A stretch of 8,852 nt of DNA. Source: JAFKKS01 sp039808325. Its GTDB lineage: Bacteria; Pseudomonadota; Alphaproteobacteria; Rhizobiales; Xanthobacteraceae. The notes beneath the pieces were generated by a model. The model was not told the DNA's origin and ran no database searches. It saw only the letters and a program-made list of their open reading frames with translations. Location: the NCBI GenBank assembly GCA_039808325.1, contig JBDHSU010000154.1:1-8852 (forward strand). The letters run 5' to 3'. Positions 1 to 5,538 of the stretch are shown here, in pieces; position 1 is the stretch's first letter, and each line of letters opens with the position of its first letter. The position numbers and the translations under genes were made by a program.

Positions 1-687
1 ATGCTCGCGGGGCTCGGCGGCGCGATCGACGTGATCGTGCCGCGCGGCGGAAAGAGCCTGGTCGCGCGCGTGCAGAGCGAGGCTCGCGTGCCGGTGTTCG
101 CGCATCTCGAAGGCGTGTGCCACGTCTATGTCGACAAGGCCGCCGACCTTGCGATGGCGCGCGACATCGTCATCAACGCCAAGCTGCGGCGCACCGGTAT
201 CTGCGGCGCGGCGGAGACGCTGCTGGTCGACCGCGCCGCGGCGGCGACGCATCTCAAGCCGCTGGTGACGGCGCTGATCGACGCCGGTTGCGAAGTGCGC
301 GGCGACGCCGCCGTGCAGGGCGTCGACCCGCGCGCGAAAGCCGCGAGCGAGAGCGACTGGCCTACCGAATATCTCGACAGCATCATCGCCGCGAAAGTCG
401 TCGACGGCGTCGACGGCGCCATCGCGCATATCGAACGCTATGGCTCGCATCACACCGACGCGATCGTGACGGCGGACGAACAAGCGGCGGCGAAGTTCCT
501 CGCGGAGGTCGACTCCGCGATCGTGGCGCACAACGTCTCGACGCAGTTCGCGGACGGCGGCGAGTTCGGCTTCGGCGGCGAGATCGGCATCTCGACCGGA
601 CGCATGCATGCACGCGGTCCCGTCGGCGTCGAGCAACTCACAAGCTTCAAATACCGCATCCATGGCGCGGGGCAGACGCGGCCGTGA
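1..687 (+). CDS. proA: Glutamate-5-semialdehyde dehydrogenase (gamma-glutamyl phosphate reductase), 3' part
   Basis: This is the C-terminal 228 residues of ProA, which reduces gamma-glutamyl phosphate to glutamate-5-semialdehyde with NADPH in cytosolic proline synthesis. The gene runs off the left edge: ProA proteins are usually about 415-430 residues, so the ATG at position 1 is most likely an internal Met and not the start. Visible family marks are HLEGVCHVYVD (residues 36-45), the active-site stretch RRTGICGAAETLL with the predicted catalytic Cys at residue 68, GGEFGFGGEIGIST (186-199) and the terminal ARGPVGVEQLTSFKYRIHG (204-222). Reading is intact to the TGA at 685-687. nadD starts 76 bp downstream; proA-nadD adjacency is common in Rhizobiales. 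Identity is clear; only the 5' end is missing. Confidence 0.96.
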   Translation: MLAGLGGAIDVIVPRGGKSLVARVQSEARVPVFAHLEGVCHVYVDKAADLAMARDIVINAKLRRTGICGAAETLLVDRAAAATHLKPLVTALIDAGCEVRGDAAVQGVDPRAKAASESDWPTEYLDSIIAAKVVDGVDGAIAHIERYGSHHTDAIVTADEQAAAKFLAEVDSAIVAHNVSTQFADGGEFGFGGEIGISTGRMHARGPVGVEQLTSFKYRIHGAGQTRP

Positions 688-704
688 GCCTTCCTCTTTC
701 CTTC

Positions 705-759
705 ACCTCCCCCTTTGAGGGGGAGGTCGATCGGCCGCAGGCCGGTCGGAAAGGGGGAG
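705..759. repeat. C-rich/G-rich palindromic repeat between proA and nadD
   Basis: The sequence shows a perfect 9-bp hairpin (ACCTCCCCC at 705-713 with GGGGGAGGT at 719-727, 5-nt loop). A second hairpin follows at 730-746 (ATCGGCC / GGCCGGT with one G-T pair, loop GCA). A further GGGGGAG at 753-759 can also pair with CTCCCCC at 707-713. The layout resembles dispersed intergenic palindromes common in Rhizobiales. There is no T-tract, so a classical intrinsic terminator is unlikely. Confidence 0.65.
753..759 (+). promoter_or_regulatory. Ribosome-binding site of nadD, supplied by the palindromic repeat
   Basis: GGGGGAG lies 4 nt before the only usable ATG (764) upstream of the NadD nucleotide-binding motif. 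It is a good purine-rich match to the anti-Shine-Dalgarno sequence and forms the right end of the 705-759 repeat. It can pair with CTCCCCC at 707-713, so it might be masked in the mRNA. Its use as a ribosome-binding site is inferred. Confidence 0.5.
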
Positions 760-763
760 TTCG

Positions 764-1453
764 ATGACGCACGACGCGTCCGCCCCTCCCCGCCCCTCCC
801 CCGCAGGGCGGGAGAGGGCAAGCTCCGTCACGGGGCGCGCCGTCCTTCCCCACACCGCGCCCGGCTTACGCGTCGGGCTCCTCGGCGGCTCGTTCAATCC
901 TCCGCATGCGGCGCACCGGGCGGTCAGCCTGTTCGCCATGAAGCGGCTGGGGCTCGACCGCGTCTGGTGGCTCGTCACACCCGGCAATCCGCTGAAAGAC
1001 CTGCGTGTCCTGCCGCCCATAGGCGAGCGCGTCGCGGCGGCGCGCGCCTTCGCGCGGCATCCACGGATCGACGTCACCGACATCGAAGCGCGGATCGGCA
1101 CCCGCTACACCGCCGACACGCTGGCGTTTCTGGTGCGCCGTTGCCCACACGTGCGGTTCGTGTGGCTCATGGGCGCGGACAATCTCCGCGACTTCCACCG
1201 CTGGGACCGCTGGCGGCACATTTTCGACTTGGTGCCGATCGCGGTCGTGGATCGCGGCCGCATGAACGGCAACGCTCTCTCCGCGCCGGCCGCCCATGCC
1301 CTGTCCCGGTACCGCGTGCCGGAAAGCGAGGCCGCGCGGCTGCCCGGCCTGGCGCCCCCGGCCTGGTGCTTCCTGCACGGCCTCAAACTGCCGCTCTCGT
1401 CCACCATGTTGCGGGCGCGGCGCGCCGCAAATGTTTGTGCGGGCAGCGGTTGA
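764..1453 (+). CDS. nadD: Nicotinate-mononucleotide adenylyltransferase
   Basis: NadD transfers AMP from ATP to nicotinate mononucleotide, giving deamido-NAD in cytosolic NAD synthesis. The 229-residue product has the nucleotidyltransferase signature GGSFNPPHAAHR (residues 41-52, the (H/T)xxH site), the MGADNLRDFHRW block (136-147) and the C-terminal SSTMLR (212-217), matching the ISSTxxR motif. No ATG, GTG or TTG occurs in frame between 764 and the first motif, so the ATG at 764 is nearly forced, with GGGGGAG 4 nt upstream. This gives about 36 residues before the core. Residues 7-19 (APPRPSPAGRERA) are encoded by a C/G-rich imperfect palindrome and look like a repeat captured in the reading frame. 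The neighbours rsfS and rlmH form a classic conserved cluster with nadD. Confidence 0.95.
   Translation: MTHDASAPPRPSPAGRERASSVTGRAVLPHTAPGLRVGLLGGSFNPPHAAHRAVSLFAMKRLGLDRVWWLVTPGNPLKDLRVLPPIGERVAAARAFARHPRIDVTDIEARIGTRYTADTLAFLVRRCPHVRFVWLMGADNLRDFHRWDRWRHIFDLVPIAVVDRGRMNGNALSAPAAHALSRYRVPESEAARLPGLAPPAWCFLHGLKLPLSSTMLRARRAANVCAGSG
784..818. repeat. Imperfect palindrome inside the 5' end of nadD
   Basis: CCCGCCC (789-795) pairs with GGGCGGG (806-812) around a 10-nt loop. Flanking pyrimidine and purine runs extend the stem imperfectly, with one extra C on the left arm. It belongs to the same C-rich/G-rich style as the repeats at 705-759, 2521-2557 and 7487-7509, but here it lies in frame within coding sequence. 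Confidence 0.55.
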
Positions 1454-1553
1454 AACGGCACCACCGCCATGCCTATCTTCAAGGCGTTGCAGATGCGAAT
1501 CGTCACGCGATCGTCATACGGCATCGAAAGGAAAACGCCCTCTGTCTCCGACA

Positions 1554-1967
1554 GTGCTTTCTCGGGCCCCAAAACAGCGGCCTGAACGGGCTTCCAAGCC
1601 ACGCCCCGACGCGGCGGAAGCCCTTGAACTGGTCCTCGCGCTTCTCGACGACGCGAAAGCCGAGGACACAACCTCCATCGACCTTCACGGCAAGACGAGT
1701 ATCGCCGATTTCATGGTGGTGACCTCAGGCAGGTCCAACCGCCAGGTCGGCGCGATCGCCGATCGCCTCGTCAAAGGCCTGACCGAAGCGGGCGTACGCG
1801 GCGTGCGCGTCGAAGGCATGCCGCAATGCGACTGGGTGCTGATCGACGCCGGCGACGTCATCGTTCACGTCTTCCGGCCCGAGGTCCGCGTCTTCTACAA
1901 TCTCGAGAAGATGTGGTCTTCACCCTTCGCGAAGGAACGCGACGGCAGTGAGCGCCGCGTAAACTGA
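1554..1967 (+). CDS. rsfS: Ribosomal silencing factor RsfS
   Basis: RsfS (Iojap/YbeB family) binds protein uL14 of the large ribosomal subunit and blocks subunit joining when nutrients are short. With GTG 1554 as start the product is 137 residues, close to the usual 110-140. Family marks are AEDTTSIDLHGKTSIADFMV (36-55), TSGRSNRQV (57-65), CDWVLIDAGDVIVHVFRPE (92-110) and FYNLEKMW (114-121). The frame is open further upstream, and ATG 1431 inside nadD is possible. However, residues from there are Cys/Arg/Ser-rich, read like out-of-frame DNA, and would make an atypical 178-residue protein. The start is therefore uncertain: no good Shine-Dalgarno sequence precedes GTG 1554 (the nearest, AAAGGAAAA, is about 20 nt away), and CTGTC/GACAG (1542-1554) forms a small inverted repeat over it. 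Product identity is firm. Confidence 0.92.
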   Translation: MLSRAPKQRPERASKPRPDAAEALELVLALLDDAKAEDTTSIDLHGKTSIADFMVVTSGRSNRQVGAIADRLVKGLTEAGVRGVRVEGMPQCDWVLIDAGDVIVHVFRPEVRVFYNLEKMWSSPFAKERDGSERRVN

Positions 1968-1996
1968 CGCGGCGGCGCCGGAGCATGACGACTTGG

Positions 1997-2018
1997 CGCG
2001 CGCCTTTGCCGGCGCGCG
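1997..2018 (+). promoter_or_regulatory. GC-rich hairpin directly before the rlmH ribosome-binding site
   Basis: A perfect 8-bp stem (CGCGCGCC 1997-2004 with GGCGCGCG 2011-2018) closes a 6-nt loop TTTGCC. The Shine-Dalgarno sequence AGGGAG (2019-2024) begins at the next base and is followed 6 nt later by ATG 2031. No T-tract follows, so it is not a standard terminator. It may affect translation or mRNA processing of rlmH; the role is inferred. Confidence 0.5.
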
Positions 2019-2030
2019 AGGGAGAATGCG

Positions 2031-2513
2031 ATGCGCCTCGTCGTCGCCGCGGTCGGCAAGCTCAAGCGGGGCCCGGAACATCAGCTCGCGGAGCGCTACC
2101 GTGAAAGGCTCGACAAGATCGGCCGCAGCGTGGGGCTGCGCGGCGTCAAGGCCGTCGAAATCCTGGAAAGCAAGAATCGCGACGCCAATCATCGCATGAT
2201 CGAGGAATCGATCGCGCTCGCGAATCTGATCCCGGACGGCGCGGCGGTCGTGCTGCTGGACGAGAAGGGTCGCGCGCTCGACACCGGCGGCCTCGTCGAT
2301 GCGATCCGATCCTGGCGCGACAGCGGGCGCAGCGCCTGCGTGTTCATCATCGGCGGCGCCGACGGCCTTGCGCCGGGCCTGCGCGACAAGGCCGACCTGA
2401 CGGTGGCGTTCGGCGCCCTCACCTGGCCGCATCAGCTCGTGCGCATCATGCTTCTGGAGCAGCTCTACCGCGTCGCCACCGTGCTCGCGGGGCACCCGTA
2501 TCACCGGGAGTGA
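2031..2513 (+). CDS. rlmH: 23S rRNA (pseudouridine(1915)-N(3))-methyltransferase
   Basis: RlmH is a small SPOUT-class enzyme that methylates N3 of pseudouridine 1915 in helix 69 of 23S rRNA, acting on assembled 70S ribosomes with S-adenosylmethionine as donor. The product has 160 residues, the normal length. It shows the N-terminal MRLVVAAVGKLKRGPE, AVVLLDEKGRALDT (72-85), the SAM-binding FIIGGADGL (105-113) and the C-terminal LTWPHQLVRIMLLEQLYR (130-147) followed by GHPYHRE (154-160), which is nearly invariant in the family. ATG 2031 is preceded by AGGGAG at a 6-nt spacing, which fixes the start. It follows rsfS by 63 bp, and both act on the large ribosomal subunit, so co-transcription is likely. 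Very sure. Confidence 0.97.
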   Translation: MRLVVAAVGKLKRGPEHQLAERYRERLDKIGRSVGLRGVKAVEILESKNRDANHRMIEESIALANLIPDGAAVVLLDEKGRALDTGGLVDAIRSWRDSGRSACVFIIGGADGLAPGLRDKADLTVAFGALTWPHQLVRIMLLEQLYRVATVLAGHPYHRE

Positions 2514-2520
2514 GCCTCGA

Positions 2521-2557
2521 CCGCCCTTTCTCCCTCCCCTGAAAGGGAGAGGGGCGG
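2521..2557 (+). repeat. C-rich/G-rich hairpin downstream of rlmH
   Basis: CCGCCC (2521-2526) pairs with GGGCGG (2552-2557) and TCTCCCT (2529-2535) pairs with AGGGAGA (2544-2550). They are separated by a small internal loop and capped by 8 nt. There is no T-tract. It could slow polymerase or protect the rlmH mRNA 3' end, or be only a dispersed palindrome. It sits 7 nt past the rlmH stop. Confidence 0.5.
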
Positions 2558-2600
2558 GGTGGCCGCCGTCCTCGTTTCCCTTGCCCGCGCCCCCCCGCCC

Positions 2601-2615
2601 CCTCTCGAGGAGAGG
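2601..2615. repeat. Small inverted repeat before the envC-like gene
   Basis: CCTCTC (2601-2606) and GAGAGG (2610-2615) form a 6-bp stem with loop GAG. It is preceded by a C-rich stretch (2584-2602). With the hairpin at 2521-2557 it fills most of the 147-bp gap between rlmH and the next gene; no coding potential is seen there. Confidence 0.3.
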
Positions 2616-2638
2616 TAAGCCGCCCGCGATGCGGCGAT

Positions 2639-2654
2639 TTAACCCCCCTTAACC
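2639..2654 (+). promoter_or_regulatory. TTAACC direct repeat upstream of the envC-like gene
   Basis: TTAACC occurs at 2639-2644 and again at 2649-2654, exactly 10 bp apart, in an AT-rich pocket just before the GTG at 2661. It may be part of a promoter. It resembles a CtrA site, but that consensus (TTAA-N7-TTAA) has a spacer one base longer. Function unproven. Confidence 0.22.
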
Positions 2655-2660
2655 ATCTTT

Positions 2661-4022
2661 GTGAGTAGATGCGGCATGGCCCCGCATGCTCACAGAGCCC
2701 CGCGCCGCGCGCGCCGCCTTGCCTGCGCATGCGGCGCCGGCGCCCTGCTGTGGCTCACCGTGCCGGGGCACGCCGAGCAGCCGCTGAAGATCACGCCGGA
2801 CATCGCCGCCGAACAGCCGGCGCAGGCACCCAAACCGGACGAGAAGAGCGCGCGCGAGGAGGAACTCGCCCGCGTGCGCGCCGACCAGAAGCGCGCCGCC
2901 GAAACCCAGGCGAAGCTCACGGCGGAGATCAACGCCATCGGCGAGGATCGCCGCAAGCTCTCGCAGGCGCTCGTCGAGACGGCGACGCGGCTGCGCGAGA
3001 TCGAAGCCCGCATCGGCGAAACGGAACGCAAGGTCGCGGCGCTCGACGAGAGCGCCAACGGCATCCGCAAGACGCTGCAGGCGCGGCGCGCCGTCATCGC
3101 CGAACTCCTGGCCGCGCTGCAGCGCCTCGGCCATCGCCCGCCGCCGGCGCTCCTGGTGCGTCCCGAGGACGCCCTCAAGGCGGTACGCACCGCGATCATG
3201 CTCGGAGCGGTCTTGCCGGAGATGCGGCTCGAGGCCGAGGCCCTGGTCGCCGACCTGTCCGAGCTCGTGCAAGTCCGCCGCCAGATCGAGGACGAGCGCG
3301 CCAAGCTCAATCACGATGTCGCGAGCCTGTCGGACGAACGCCAGCGCATGACAGCCTTGATCGATCAGCGGCAAAAAAGGCAAGGCGAGATCGAGAAGGA
3401 AATGGCGGATGAGCGCGCGCGCGCCGCCACTTTGGCGCGCCAGGCGGGTAACTTGAAGGACCTCATCGCCAAACTCGACCAGCGCGCGGCCAAATCAGCC
3501 TTGCAGCAGAAAGGCGAAACGCCGGCGGACGGCCCCAATAATGCCGCTGTTGTGCGCGATGCCCGGCTCGGCCCGGCGATTGCGTTCGCAGCCACGAAGG
3601 GCACGCTGCCGTTTCCGGTGAACGGCGTGAAGGTGCGTGATTTCGGCGCGCCGGATGCGGCCGGCGGAAGCGTGAAAGGGGTCTCGATCAATACGAGGCC
3701 GGGCGCGCAAGTTACCGCGCCGTGTGATGGATGGGTCGTCTATGCAGGTCCGTTTCGTTCGTATGGCCAACTCTTGATCCTGAATGCAGGGGGCGGATAT
3801 CATGTGCTGCTGGCGGGAATGGAACGTATTTCAGTCGATCTCGGACAGTTCGTACTGACCGGCGAGCCGATCGCTGCGATGGGCGGTGGCCAGCAGGCCG
3901 GCAGCCCGGCCGCGCATTCCGGTAGCCAAACGACCCTCTACGTCGAGTTTCGTAAGGACGGCACGCCTGTTGATCCCGGCCCCTGGTGGGCGGTAACCGA
4001 AAGCGAGAAGGTTCGCGGATAA
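2661..4022 (+). CDS. EnvC-like murein hydrolase activator (coiled coil plus degenerate LytM/M23 domain)
   Basis: This exported protein of up to 453 residues probably activates a periplasmic N-acetylmuramoyl-L-alanine amidase at division, as EnvC does for AmiA/AmiB in E. coli. Order of parts: an Arg-rich N-region with hydrophobic core (about 12-35) and likely signal-peptidase cut after A38; a long heptad-like, charged coiled coil (about 60-275) interrupted by a GHRPPPALLVRPEDALKAVR segment (157-176) typical of the family; and a LytM fold (about 315-442). The M23 zinc ligands are absent: the HxGxD position reads KGVSIN (339-344) and the HxH position reads LYVEFR (426-431), so it should not cut peptidoglycan itself. 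GTG 2661 or ATG 2676 may be the start; neither has a good Shine-Dalgarno. The stop overlaps ctpA by one base. Third-base A/T use rises sharply at about 3700-3860. Confidence 0.88.
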   Translation: MSRCGMAPHAHRAPRRARRLACACGAGALLWLTVPGHAEQPLKITPDIAAEQPAQAPKPDEKSAREEELARVRADQKRAAETQAKLTAEINAIGEDRRKLSQALVETATRLREIEARIGETERKVAALDESANGIRKTLQARRAVIAELLAALQRLGHRPPPALLVRPEDALKAVRTAIMLGAVLPEMRLEAEALVADLSELVQVRRQIEDERAKLNHDVASLSDERQRMTALIDQRQKRQGEIEKEMADERARAATLARQAGNLKDLIAKLDQRAAKSALQQKGETPADGPNNAAVVRDARLGPAIAFAATKGTLPFPVNGVKVRDFGAPDAAGGSVKGVSINTRPGAQVTAPCDGWVVYAGPFRSYGQLLILNAGGGYHVLLAGMERISVDLGQFVLTGEPIAAMGGGQQAGSPAAHSGSQTTLYVEFRKDGTPVDPGPWWAVTESEKVRG

Positions 4023-5356
4023 TGCGCAAGACTTACTTGGTTCTCCTCGGCGCGGCGGCAGGGGCAGCCCTTACGATCTTCGCCACGCAGCCGCGAATCA
4101 CGTTCGGATCGATCGCCAAGGCGGCGCCGTCCGATACCTATCGCCAGCTCAATCTCTTCGGCGACATCTTCGAGCGCGTACGCGCCGACTATGTCGAGAA
4201 ACCCGACGACGCCAAGCTCATCGAATCCGCGATCAACGGCATGCTTGCCGGGCTCGATCCGCATTCGAGCTACATGGACTCGAAGAGCTGGCGCGACATG
4301 CAGGTGCAGACGCGCGGCGAGTTCGGCGGCCTCGGCATCGAGGTCACGATGGGCGAGGACGGCCTGGTGAAGGTCGTCGCCCCGATCGACGACACGCCGG
4401 CGGCGAAAGCCGGCGTCATGGCGAACGACGTCATCACGCAGATCGACGACGATCAGGTGCAGGGCCTCAGCCTGAGCCAGGCCGTCGAGAAGATGCGCGG
4501 CCCGGTCAACACCAAGATCAAGCTCAAGATCATCCGCAAGGGCCAGGACAAGCCGATCGAGGTCTCGATCGTGCGCGACATCATCCGCGTGAAGTCAGTG
4601 CGTTCGCGCACGGAAGGCGACGATATCGGCTACATCCGCATCACGCAGTTCAACGAGCAGACCAACGAGAATCTGAAGAAGGCGATCAGCGACATCACCA
4701 ACCAGATTCCGAACGACAAGCTGAAGGGCTACATCATCGACCTGCGCAACAATCCGGGCGGCCTGCTCGACCAGGCGATCGCGGTGTCCGACGCCTTCCT
4801 CGAAAAGGGCGAGGTCGTTTCGACCCGCGGCCGCAAGGTGGAGGAGACCCAGCGTTACAATGCGCGGCCGGGCGACATGGCGAAGGGCAAACAGTTGATC
4901 GTGCTGATCAACGGCGGTTCCGCGTCCGCTTCCGAGATCGTCGCCGGCGCGCTGCAGGATCACAAGCGCGCGACGATCATCGGCACGCGCTCCTTCGGCA
5001 AGGGCTCGGTGCAGACGATCATTCCGCTCGGACCGGGCAACGGCGCGCTGCGGCTGACGACGGCGCGCTACTACACGCCTGCCGGCCGCTCAATCCAGGC
5101 GAAGGGCATCGTGCCGGACGTCGAGGTGCTGCAGGACGTGCCGGACGACCTCAAGTCCCGCACCGACACCAAGGGCGAAGCGTCGCTGCGCGGCCACCTC
5201 AAGGCGGCCGAGGGCAAGGAAGAGACCGGTTCTCAGTCTTACGTCCCGCCGGACACCAAGGACGACAAGGCGCTGCACACCGCGCTCGATCTGATGCGCG
5301 GCATCAAGATCAACTCGTCGATCCCGCCGGAAAAGCCGAAGGCGGTCCCGAACTAG
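4022..5356 (+). CDS. ctpA: Carboxy-terminal processing protease, S41 family
   Basis: CtpA is a serine/lysine-dyad protease that acts in the periplasm, trimming or degrading proteins from their C-terminus. The 444-residue product has a hydrophobic N-terminal signal or anchor (about 5-21), a PDZ domain (about 95-180, including GEFGGLGIEV at 99-108), and the catalytic core. That core holds GYIIDLRNNPGGLLD (236-250), NGGSASASEIVAGALQD (297-313) with predicted nucleophile S302, and GTRSFGKGSVQT (321-332) with general base K327 and Q331. The Ser-Lys spacing of 25 equals that of the plant D1 processing protease. I chose ATG 4022, not an in-frame ATG 36 bp upstream inside envC, because it gives a clean signal sequence, has AGAAGG (4006-4011) before it, and overlaps the envC stop as TAATG, suggesting translational coupling. 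A terminator follows. Confidence 0.95.
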   Translation: MRKTYLVLLGAAAGAALTIFATQPRITFGSIAKAAPSDTYRQLNLFGDIFERVRADYVEKPDDAKLIESAINGMLAGLDPHSSYMDSKSWRDMQVQTRGEFGGLGIEVTMGEDGLVKVVAPIDDTPAAKAGVMANDVITQIDDDQVQGLSLSQAVEKMRGPVNTKIKLKIIRKGQDKPIEVSIVRDIIRVKSVRSRTEGDDIGYIRITQFNEQTNENLKKAISDITNQIPNDKLKGYIIDLRNNPGGLLDQAIAVSDAFLEKGEVVSTRGRKVEETQRYNARPGDMAKGKQLIVLINGGSASASEIVAGALQDHKRATIIGTRSFGKGSVQTIIPLGPGNGALRLTTARYYTPAGRSIQAKGIVPDVEVLQDVPDDLKSRTDTKGEASLRGHLKAAEGKEETGSQSYVPPDTKDDKALHTALDLMRGIKINSSIPPEKPKAVPN

Positions 5357-5379
5357 ATCCGGATGCTTCAGCGAAGCGG

Positions 5380-5408
5380 AACGGGGCGGCGCCAAGCCGC
5401 CCCGTTTT
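5380..5408 (+). terminator. Rho-independent terminator after ctpA
   Basis: An 11-bp perfect GC-rich stem (AACGGGGCGGC 5380-5390 with GCCGCCCCGTT 5396-5406) has a 5-nt loop GCCAA and runs into TTTT (5405-5408). It lies 24 nt after the ctpA stop and is the only textbook intrinsic terminator in the window. It implies that the DUF610 gene downstream has its own promoter in 5409-5538; I could not pick one out with confidence. Confidence 0.9.
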
Positions 5409-5538
5409 GATTCCGGGGCAGCCCGCCGGTTGTCATCCCGCTTCGCAGGCACGACAGCGAGAGGATTCGAGCTTGGTCGGCACAGCCCCATTCCTCGCCG
5501 TGATAGACTTCGCGCGCTGATTCGAGAGGCCGGATGCC

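Noticed and set aside
705..727. Intrinsic terminator of proA
   Set aside because: The stem is good, but TCGATC follows where a T-tract would be needed, and the same motif type recurs in the window as a dispersed repeat.
1431..1553. ATG 1431 as the rsfS start
   Set aside because: It would add about 41 Cys/Arg/Ser-rich residues atypical of RsfS and overlap the nadD end; kept only as an alternative.
715..1722. 335-codon + strand frame overlapping nadD and rsfS
   Set aside because: Its product is Arg/Ala/Pro-rich with no recognisable motif and lies over two clear genes in other frames; it is a shadow.
2649..3383. 244-codon minus-strand frame opposite the EnvC-like coiled coil
   Set aside because: It mirrors coiled-coil codons (Leu/Arg/Asp-rich) and has no independent support.
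3986..4021. In-frame ATG at 3986 as the ctpA start
   Set aside because: It would add 12 charged residues before the signal sequence and overlap the EnvC-like gene by 37 bp; ATG 4022 has a Shine-Dalgarno and a TAATG overlap.
5409..5538. A sigma-70-type promoter for the DUF610 gene (TTGGTC near 5473 with GATAGA near 5502)
   Set aside because: Spacing between the hexamers is about 23 bp, too long, and both match the consensus weakly.
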